Part shown: piece after piece, positions 55,948 through 64,000 of the stretch
Layout of the letters: each line of letters opens with the position of its first letter
How positions within the stretch are numbered: the stretch's first letter is position 1
Assembly: GCA_902806565.1 (NCBI GenBank)
Contig: CADCXA010000056.1
Span: 744,001 to 808,000 of the forward strand
Origin: Hypoxylon rubiginosum
Lineage: Eukaryota; Ascomycota; Sordariomycetes; Xylariales; Hypoxylaceae
Direction of reading: 5' to 3'
DNA: 64,000 nucleotides
Notes under the pieces: generated by a model
The model's input: the letters and a program-made list of their open reading frames with translations, nothing else
Databases searched by the model: none
Told to the model about the DNA's origin: nothing
Made by a program: the position numbers and the translations under genes

Positions 55948-57100
55948 ATGATCTCGCCGAGTGAAGATGAAAAGAACCAAATAATAGAGCACCTCTTACA
56001 CATAAAATCGGACTCCGAGGATGTTTCCTGGACGTCATCGAAAGCGTATTTCAGACGATACCAATCTATTTTCTGTCCTGATGAGGCAAACGACGCTGTT
56101 ATCCAGATCGATACACCAACACTTCGAACACATCTCGACGTGCTCACCTTCGCGAAGTCCCTTTGCGATAACCATGCATTATCTCGGGGTGAAATGACAA
56201 GGAAATGGTTTGCTAGCCGAGCCACCACAGCAGCGGAAATGGAACACATTTCCAGAGCCGTTGTCAATATTGCTTTCATGATAGATTGCAACGAGAGAGA
56301 TTACTATCCGAAGGGGTTTGACTGTAGCATCCCGCGAGCAAAATGGGAGAGAGACCAATCTTTTCTCAACTTTCTCGAGACTTCGTTTCTTCCTCTGCAG
56401 CAACGCGCGAACGCTGGTGTGACACTGGGAGATAAGGCATCGCTCAAAGCATGGAAGTTGGCTAGTAGATATGGTATTCGAATCAGGGGAACCGACAACC
56501 TATTGGAACACCTATTGTATGATCCGAGGCATCGAACCCTCATGATATTTCACCACGTTTCTTACCTACGCTTTCATCTTCGGTGTTCAAGGAATGAGAG
56601 CCTGGATATGGGTTTTGCGGAGAGTTTAGCATTGTAAGTTAGTCATTCTAGACTCAACCCGTGAGGACTACCTACTTATAGTACTGCATAGAAGAACTTT
56701 GCCACCGCAACTACTATTTGAGACGCTGCTGTCGCTACACTACATACTGTTCCCAATTGCAAGCCGTGGGGGCAAGCGATCTATATCTCTTCTAAAGAAA
56801 TGCATCAGGAAACAACACCTTGACGAGGAGTTGCTTTCGTATGAAAATGTCCGACGTCTTCCGGATGACTTCACATTCAAATACTGGGGTGGGCGACTGA
56901 AGACTTTACAGGAAGTGACAAAGCGACCGCCTCCAAGGAACTCTCTGGTCTCTTGGTTTGAGAGACACACCTCTGAGAGAAATGCGCTGACGGTTGCTAT
57001 AATTGGACTATTTCTGACGGCTTTTCTTGGTCTTCTTGGTGTGATCGTCGGTGTATTACAGCTGGTTATTGCGTGGTTAGCGTGGAAAGATGGGCATTAA
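55948..57100 (+). CDS. Fungal-specific protein with C-terminal transmembrane segment
   Basis: I do not know a name for this family, but the end (ARG/RLETLY-type block, then a Trp-rich site and one membrane helix) recurs in filamentous ascomycetes. Exons: 55948-56633 and 56692-57100; the 58-bp intron (GTAAGT donor, CATAG acceptor) joins AESLAL to RTLPPQ in phase, giving 364 residues. Residues 1-230 are soluble and charged with no known motif (FDCSIPRAKWERDQSFLNFL). The C-terminal part has LPPQLLFETLLSLHYILFPIAS, FKYWGGRLKTLQE, RNSLVSWFERHTSERN, and finally a hydrophobic helix at about residues 331-358 (VAIIGLFLTAFLGLLGVIVG) ending WLAWKDGH. It is probably tail-anchored, facing the cytoplasm. 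It is divergent from the protease-like gene and convergent with the HET-like gene, which suggests a shared non-self-recognition role; this is inferred. Confidence 0.75.
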
Positions 57101-57211
57101 ATGTGGTAGCTAGGAGGGAGCTATGTACCTAGTCGGCCGAAACGAAAACGTGATATATACCCAAGGATGGACCATTATAAGAGTTCTGGACCCTCTGCGC
57201 AACAGCATATA

Positions 57212-59601
57212 TCATGGCTCATCACTTTGGTTCTCGCCGTCGGCCTCGGCAAGAATAGCCTGCGCATTGATAGCCGGACGCGGCATATTGTCCTCATCCC
57301 GATCATTCCACCCAATGGTGCATTCAATGACGGAGGCGTGAATAGCCGCTGGGAAGCATACGTGCACGCAACCAATGTAGCGGCAGTCCACAAACCTTCT
57401 TCCGTAATGACTCACCGGCTCCGCGAGGATTCCCGAAGTCACCGCGGATTCCGCGGTCGTCCCGCCGATCTCTAGGATCAGGCACGTCCCAGGTGTCTCT
57501 AGGGCTTTCAAGATCCTGTAAGACAGGGACGGGTGGGAACTATAAGGGTGCACCTTGTCTCTGTAGGCAAGCTGTACTGGGTACGTAGTGAAGCGACCTC
57601 CGATGGAGCCATCTTTGTCGATGAGCAGAGGCTGCTGCCGTCCGCTAGCGATATCCGGCCGTACCCCCGAGAAGGTACTGGCATCGAGGTCGAATATAGA
57701 TGGTGGACACCAGGACCAACCACCTTCGAGCGCCATAGGCACTTTGTTATGGAATATTGACGTCTTGGGAACTGTCGTCAGCTCAAGTAGGATACTACGT
57801 GTTAACGCGGGTGTGGATTGAGATGTGTCTACTGTCCGCTGATCTAGTGTCATTAGGCCGGCAACTACCGTCTTGTCCCTGTCCCAGGAGGTGGACCTCG
57901 TTCGCAGAACTTGCAAGAGACCGCGGAGGTCAGTGATGTCTCCCCTAACGCCGCGGAGGATGGTCGATGCTTTGAAGTGCACTAATGTGGTAGCCTGTTG
58001 GGGGCGGGATAGTATGTCGCGGTCGAGATCCTTGATGAGGGGCTTGAGTATATCATCCGGATTTTTGAACAATACCTTAACGCTATTCCTTTTCTTTCTG
58101 GTCGAGTAGAATTCGGCGGCTGTCCATCCTCGCGTAAACCAAGACGAAACGAGGACGGCAATAGCAGCGTTGGGACTGTCCGTCCACGGCATGTTGACCA
58201 GTTCTTGATCGTGCACAACGACGTAAGTCGCCCGGGAAAAGTTCTCGAGCATAATATTGAGTGCCTTGCGTCGAGATTGCTTCTCCATCGGCACACATAT
58301 GGTGTCCCACCAGAGGCCGTCACACTTGAGCGATTTGGCAATGGAAACCCAATATTGAATAAGGCAGGTGTTGACTGCTCCTTGCCTGTTCAATCCGCTT
58401 CCAGTCCCGTCGGACCAGACATGAGAGATAGCAATGAATTGCTTTCCTTGGTCCAACAAGTGTGGCTTGGCCCCCGGACCCCAAATAGATATGTCCCAAG
58501 CCGAAGGGATCCAAGGCGTAGGCGAGCCAAGGGGGCGGAACGCTTCATTCAACTTCTCGATTGGGAATTCGAAAGTTCCGCAATCGCCTCCGGGACATTT
58601 GTGCAGCTGCTGAGTGGTGGCTGAGCCGTCGAACGCACGGATACACAATTCTTCGGTGCATTCGTCGTGCGACGGCCGTGTAACGCAGAACTGTTGTTCG
58701 TACTCGGATAAGTGGTTCAGGATACCTAAGGAGCATATAATCAAAGTCGTTACTCCGGCCCACCGCCAAGTTCCACAGCCTGCTTGGGCAGATGCCGAGT
58801 CTCTTTAAAACGGAAGCATGCCTAGGGTTTTTCGCCAACCGGATGCACTCTCGTCGTTGGAGGTCCTTCAGGGTCCCTGCTGTAGCTGAAAGATCCATAT
58901 CGCGGATCTCGGTGTGCCATCTTCCCTTGTGGTCAGCCCACAAGCTGAGCCAATCGACAACAGCTAGGATCTGGTTGATTGTCTCAGTGTCCTCTGGGGA
59001 CGACTCGCCCTTGTCGGTAATGTTGTAAACCAAGAAGCTGAGGTCAACACTGAATGGGGGACCCTCTATCCCGCTTGAAGGGGCGAGAAAATATATCAGT
59101 AAAGCGGACCGCTCTTCCCAAATCTCTCAATCGAGTGAAAACCTACTGCCAACGCCCTATTATACTCTTTCTATTGGCTAACAGCGACATAGCCCATTCT
59201 TGTGCGGCTCTCTTCCAACACGATGACCATACAGCAACGTATTCGCGCAAATGTGCCCAGCGACACGGAGGAATGACCCGATTAAAGTCGTCTCGCAGCC
59301 TCTTACAAACGGGCGACTCGCATCGCTGAAGCCCCATACCTCTGAAGAAGACATGGAGGAGAGTGACAAGGTGGTCTTTGGGGCACATTGATCCTGCTAG
59401 CGGAGTGGTCTGGTTTGAGCTCTTGAATTTGTTTGCGTTCCTGAGGAATCTATTCAACCCCTCGCCAGAATCCACCCAGGAGTTGGGACATAATTCTGAT
59501 TGATCGGTTTGAACAGGTAGAAGGATACTGATACCCATTGATATGGGGTTGTCACAGGGGTGAGCCGCGCAAGATTCATTTTTAGTTAAACCAGTCTCCA
59601 T
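57212..59601 (-). pseudogene. HET-like protein with an apparent frameshift
   Basis: A HET-related protein of the subfamily with AISHVWSDGTG (about two-thirds of the way into the N-terminal half), followed by LWWDTICVPMEKQSRRKA, ATYVVVHDQEL and SSWFTRGWTAAEFY, which is the HET order. Exon 1 is 59601-59147; a 109-bp intron (GTAGGT donor, CTCAG acceptor) joins in phase to exon 2 from 59037. Exon 2 stays in frame to NDFDYMLL; then the continuing family block GILNHLSEYEQQFCVTRPSHDECT is in another frame. The switch is near 58727, where removal of one base would restore it and give about 759 residues. I could not fit an intron there: possible ones are 28-38 bp or out of phase. The C-terminal half is long and without named domains. 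It is convergent with the membrane-protein gene. Confidence 0.7.
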
Positions 59602-60550
59602 GCCGTGAGGTTAGATGGACATAACGACAACAGGTTCTATCAGGTACAGTCGGCCTTTGGAGTTATGAGTTACCTAGGTATGGTATTTTCAGGAAATTTA
59701 GTCAGCTCCATGCATATGCAGGGAATTCTTGGGGTCCAGATGAGCTGATGAGGTACCGTTGTAATGATTCTATCCAACAGCCTACTACAGCTGCAGTACA
59801 CCTTGAGAATGAATGTCCGAGTCACGGCCGGGGGTAGTGGGTAGGACTGTGATACCGGAATGATTCAAAGCCCACGCGTTATCACGAGCGGTGGAAAAAG
59901 AAGGCTGCTAGGGCTGTATCTGAGCTGCTAAGGTAGGGTAACAATTGCAACCCACGTTATTACGCTTTTCTTGGCCTGTAATTGAAAGTCATTAGGCACA
60001 CGTAAGCTGCACCCACGAATATGACCGTGTAATAAAGGGGTTCAGATGATACCTCCTTGCTGCTCATGCTCTAGTGGCACTCCCCCGCAAACCACCCTGT
60101 ATAAAGCATCTGTATAACATAAAGACATGCATCATATGAAGCTTCATGCACAAAGGGTCTTGAATTAGAATAATTTAACAGCTGAAGCATGTATCTTAAC
60201 TTGAGTCCTAAGTATACCTAATGTTTTGTTGCACGGCATTGCAGACAGACACTGTACTGCTCGTGTACCAAGGGAGAATGGCTCAGTTTCCCCAGCTGGG
60301 AGCCCTGTAGTGTCCATTGTTGGTCGCTGTAAGCCTCCCTTGCTTCTCACTAAGGAGAGCAGAGCTCCCAACATGTGCATTAGCTGCTTGTAAATTTGTA
60401 ATGCGAAATACGCTCACCGAAGCGCAGGAACATGTCTCAAATCCATCTTTTTAAATCTGTTTATTTCTTTGCAGGCAATCTCTGTAACCCCTCACCTGTG
60501 TCACACCTGTATCCCCCAGACGCTTTATCTTCAGCTAGCCTTCACCCACC
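59602..60550. other. Intergenic stretch before the second SDR gene
   Basis: No gene or repeat I can support. Confidence 0.5.
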
Positions 60551-61578
60551 ATGGCGCAATTCCAACTTAGTGGCTTTGCCATCATCGTCGGTGTATGTAC
60601 TTGGTAAACACATCTAATGCCACATTCCACTAATAACTGGCTTTCAAAATAGGCGGCTGGTGGTATTGGTAAAGAGGTCGCCTTTACGTTTGCTGAAGCC
60701 GGTGCGAAGGGAGTTCTGTTAGCCGACATTGACTATGAGGCAGCCGCAAAGGTCGCCGAGACCAGCAAAGGTCTAACATCGTGTCCTACTTACCGAGCGT
60801 TGTCCGTGAAGGTAGATGTAGTAGATATCGCATCAGTCCAAGCAATGGTGGACCTTGCCGCTAAGGAGTTTGGCAGAATTGACTACTGTGTTAATGCTGC
60901 TGGGGTAATTCTTACTTCTCTCTCAAGAAAACGTGATTGGCGTCGAAAATTGCATGCTTGCTAATAAAATGATCAGGTTGATGTTGCTGAATATGTTCCG
61001 TTCGACCAGACCGATCCCGATGATTACGACCGTGTCCTCGGAATCAACACCAAGGGCATCTTCCTCATATGTAGAGCAGTAGGAAAGGTGATGCAATCGC
61101 AGGAGCCAAAGCAGATTAATCTCGGCCGACATGGAACTCGAGACCTTGGCCGTGGGTGCATCGTCAATGTTTCTTCAGCCCTGTCACTCTGCGCTGTGCC
61201 TCACGAGGTGCCCTATACTACATCCAAGCACGCCGTCACAGGCATCACGAGATCTTTCGGTGCGTGCATCATTTTGAAGACTCGCTTATCGTGCTTGATA
61301 CTAACTCGATGCCCACCCAAATAGCGATGGACTTCAAGGCAGCTGGGATTCGCTGCAATCAGGTATGCCCGACATGGGTTAGAACTCCCATGTACGAAGA
61401 AGAGTGTAGGAGAAACCCGCAAACACCTCAGATCGTTAAGAATATATCTGCTGTTAAGCGGCCTCTTGAGCCGGATGAGGTGGCGTCGGCCTGCCTGTAC
61501 CTCTGCAGTCCCAGCGCCGTCTACATCAACGGTACCCTTTTGACGATGGATTCAGGCATCCTCGTCGGACCTTCGTAA
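60551..61578 (+). CDS. Classical short-chain dehydrogenase
   Basis: An NAD(P)-dependent oxidoreductase of 276 residues. Four exons: 60551-60592, 60653-60904, 60977-61259 and 61325-61578; introns of 60, 72 and 65 bp with GTATGT, GTAATT and GTGCGT donors, all in phase. Cofactor loop: VGAAGGIG (first exon boundary falls inside it). Further motifs: LADIDYEAA with Asp after beta-2 (prefers NAD), CVNAAG, GCIVNVSSA with the catalytic Ser, and PYTTSKHA with Tyr178 and Lys182. The C-terminus DEVASACLYLCSPSAVYINGTLLTMDSG is the usual end of the family, but the residue before MDSG is Thr where many have Val or Pro. Exons 2 and 3 carry few rare codons. No signal peptide. The substrate is not determinable; it lies at the edge of the accessory region. 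Confidence 0.88.
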
Positions 61579-62704
61579 GTTGGTAGCGAGCAAACGCTGT
61601 AACTAGGCGGATGATTACATAGCGGCTGTCTGGCTGATAGTAACCACTTTTCAGGTAAATAAACCTATAGTTGAACTTGATGCGTATGTATTAATTCTTC
61701 TTCATATGTCTCCTAGCATCGGCAAAGAGCTTCCACGTTTAATCTTAGGAATCCTTTTTAAAGGGGCAGAGGGGAAGATGCCAGGATGCCTGGATGCTGA
61801 AAGTGAGTGGGCCACCCCGCAGCGGGCCGCTAGCGCTACTGGAAATTACCCCTATCAGCCCTATATTTTTGGGCTTAGCACTGGACTATGGATTAATTTG
61901 GAACTCGTCTAGAAAACTTCCAAGCTTCAATCCCAATTCCCACCTACGACAATCTCCTTCCTAGAATCGAGATACTACGTTATTGGAAATACTGTGTTCC
62001 AATACGGCAGCCTGGTCTGAAACCTTTCTTTAGCATCGAGATACGATTGCCCCAGCCCTACATCGGCCCTACGCTGGACATATAGTAGCGCGTTTTAAGG
62101 CTGCATGATGGGCACCTCAACATGAGTGAGGGAATGCGGGTTTCCGCGGGCTGACAGCCACGTTTGATTCGAAACAACTGCAGCCCGTCAGCTATTGTAA
62201 CCACACCACTGCTAGAAAGTTGTCGGCCGACGACCAACAAATCTTCTCTATGACCCTCTCCGTCCACGACCTGAGCCAACCCGCGTGGAGAGCAGGGAAA
62301 TGGAGTTGCATTACTTCATAATCTCACGCCTGAAGTTAATAAGCCTCCATCCTGGACCCTGAGCCTATCAACGACCGGCCTCCAAGACCCGGGCTTGGGT
62401 CGGTTTTCGATATTTTCGAATCCTGTCTTTGCCCACCTCCTCCTCTCTTCCTTGTCTGTGCTACACAAACTATGATGACCGGCTAGGATTCGCCCCCGGT
62501 GATTCTCCCGCCCACCAGGATATTTCTTGCATTTTGATCGATGTGGCTTGCCTCAGCTCCTATTCTTGCCGATTTCTTACCGATGTCTCGGAGTAAAGAG
62601 CCTTGCTCTCTAGTCCTCTACCTCTTTTCTTAACATGTTTGAGGGAGTAGGCCATCAACCCCACGGATACCAATTCTTGGGTCCCTTTTTCCCGCTCCCA
62701 TCCC
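61579..62704. other. Intergenic stretch
   Basis: No gene I can support; short frames at 61706-61912 (+) and 62058-62279 (-) have no motif. Confidence 0.5.
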
Positions 62705-64000
62705 ATGGTGGCCATGGATTCTGACGATCGTGGCCCAGGCCTTCGGGCGTTCTTGATTGTAATGATCGTTTTGACTGTATTATCGACCACGCTACGTTTC
62801 TGGTCTCGAAGTTTGAAATCACCTGAAGATAGACGCATGTCCCGTTTCTGGTGGGACGATTGGGCTTCTCTCGCATCCGTGGTACGATATCCTCCATTCC
62901 TGCTCCTACTTCGATTCATTATGTCCTCTATGTAATTGACCCATTGACATTTTATATAGCCATTCGTCCTAACCCAGCTCGCATTGGTTCTAGCAATGAT
63001 TCATATAGGACTAGGTGCCCATGCGAGAACCTTGCCAGACTGGATCGTATTTCAAAACCTGAAGCTCCTCTTCATTGGTTACTTCATGTACGATGTCGGT
63101 CTCTATCTTACCAAGACGTCCGCGCTGCTGTTCTACAGCCGAATCTTCACGAAACATCAACACACGACCTGGTTTAATTACGCTCTATACGTAGTCCACG
63201 CCCTTAATACGTCTTGGCTTCTTGCAATCATCTTCGGAACCATCTTCGTGTGCGATCCTGTCTCTAAAAACTGGATAACGAACGAGGATGGAAAATGCGC
63301 GTCAGCGGGTGGGCTCTGGCTAGGCAGTGGACTGTGGCTAGGCAGTGCAATGATACCCAGTGTCATCATTGATCTCATTATCTTACTTCTACCGATGCCG
63401 AAGATTTGGTTCCTTCAGATCAGTCGCGCGAGGAAGAGCGGCATTACAGTTGTATTTATATTGGGATCCTGGTGAGCATTGTTTTCGTGGAACCTTGGCT
63501 CGCATCTCACCCTGCTGACCGTTGCTTCTAGCGTTATTATCGTCTCTCTCGGTCGGTTAATCACCGTCATGCAACCGCCTGCTGCGTTAATAGTAGATAC
63601 GACATGTGAGTGAAGCTTGCTTTCTTCTGAGTTGCTTCCGAAGTACAATTAATGAATTAAATGCGTTCTATTCAACATGAAATCCTATCTAACTTGCCTA
63701 CAGACGAAGCAGTCCCGGTATTGTACTGGTTGTGCGCTGAATGCCCGATTACTCTATTCAGCATCTGTCTTCCGGCCATGTTACCTCTCGGGCGCCATCT
63801 GGCTAACAATTACTTCTCTCCTCTCTTGAGCCGGATCTCGTCGTTTCTGGGCTCGAATGGGGGCCGTAGTGCGTTGAGAAGCCGGAACGGGGACTTTCAA
63901 AAGGTGAAGCCAGGTCCGAGTGGTATTCGAATGCGGGCGGCGAACCGCTCTGGGAAATTCCGCGACCATACCGACGGCGAGATAGAAAGCGTCCAGTCTG
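62705..64000 (+). CDS. Fungal rhodopsin-like integral membrane protein (5' part)
   Basis: A seven-helix membrane protein of the large fungal family with a rhodopsin-like domain of unknown function (plasma-membrane type, often near secretory or host-interaction genes). Four exons are visible: 62705-62881, 62960-63471, 63532-63605 and 63704 onwards; introns of 78, 60 and 98 bp, with GTACGA, GTGAGC and GTGAGT donors. The reading frame remains open at the right edge, so the gene is truncated by the window. Helix 1 is FLIVMIVLTVLSTTLRF; WWDDWASLAS is the conserved DDW block before helix 2. KTSALLFYSRIF, HALNTSWLLAIIFGTIF and the YEAVPVLYWLCAECPITLFSICLPAML helix region (given in parts) complete the fold. 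The following tail (SSFLGSNGGRSALRSRNG) is soluble and basic. Confidence 0.85.

Overview
This window is nuclear DNA from a filamentous ascomycete (Pezizomycotina). Genes carry short GT-AG introns of about 50-120 bp, many with CTAAC-type branch sites. The protein set includes two HET-type proteins, a bZIP factor with the C-terminal domain known as DUF3425, a fungal rhodopsin-like membrane protein, Rho3 and Mcr1. Sordariomycetes is my best guess; genus and species cannot be read from the sequence. No rRNA, CRISPR array or complete transposon was seen. There is one clear tRNA.

Layout. 0-3.5 kb is gene-poor, with short tandem repeats and one poorly resolved reverse-strand gene. 3.5-11.7 kb holds a secreted GH29 alpha-L-fucosidase, mitochondrial NADH-cytochrome b5 reductase (mcr1, with a GC-AG intron) and a PAF-acetylhydrolase-type esterase. 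15.3-24.4 kb holds a 1154-residue disordered protein with a Cys-rich tail, a divergent NmrA-like/SnoaL-like pair in which the NmrA gene is frameshifted by a 17-bp triplication, and an F-box-like protein. 24.4-26.6 kb contains a decayed small gene. 26.6-46 kb is the housekeeping block: tRNA-Leu(CAG), a LigD-type 3'-phosphoesterase protein, a zinc-ribbon protein, RNase P/MRP subunit Rpp1, a Ser/Thr/Ala-rich secreted protein, a HET protein, a 1270-residue BRCT protein and Rho3. 46.9-64 kb is accessory in character: cytochrome P450 (frameshifted), bZIP regulator, two short-chain dehydrogenases, a GPI-type surface protein, a 343-bp foldback element with perfect 102-bp arms, a trypsin-like protease homologue interrupted by one in-frame TAG, a divergent tail-anchored membrane protein, a HET-like gene with an apparent frameshift, and a rhodopsin-like protein that runs off the right edge.

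How the genes may work together. The P450, bZIP/DUF3425 factor and SDR (46.9-52.0 kb) sit together as in a small metabolic cluster. The protease-like gene, membrane protein and HET-like gene (53.7-59.6 kb) form a compact trio that resembles a fungal allorecognition or self/non-self locus; this is inference. Five genes in the window (one of them already a relic) look intact except for one small lesion each: a 34-bp expansion, a 4-bp duplication, one extra G in a G7 run, one extra base, and one TAG codon. That pattern is either local gene decay or sequencing/assembly error, and it is the main thing to resolve first.
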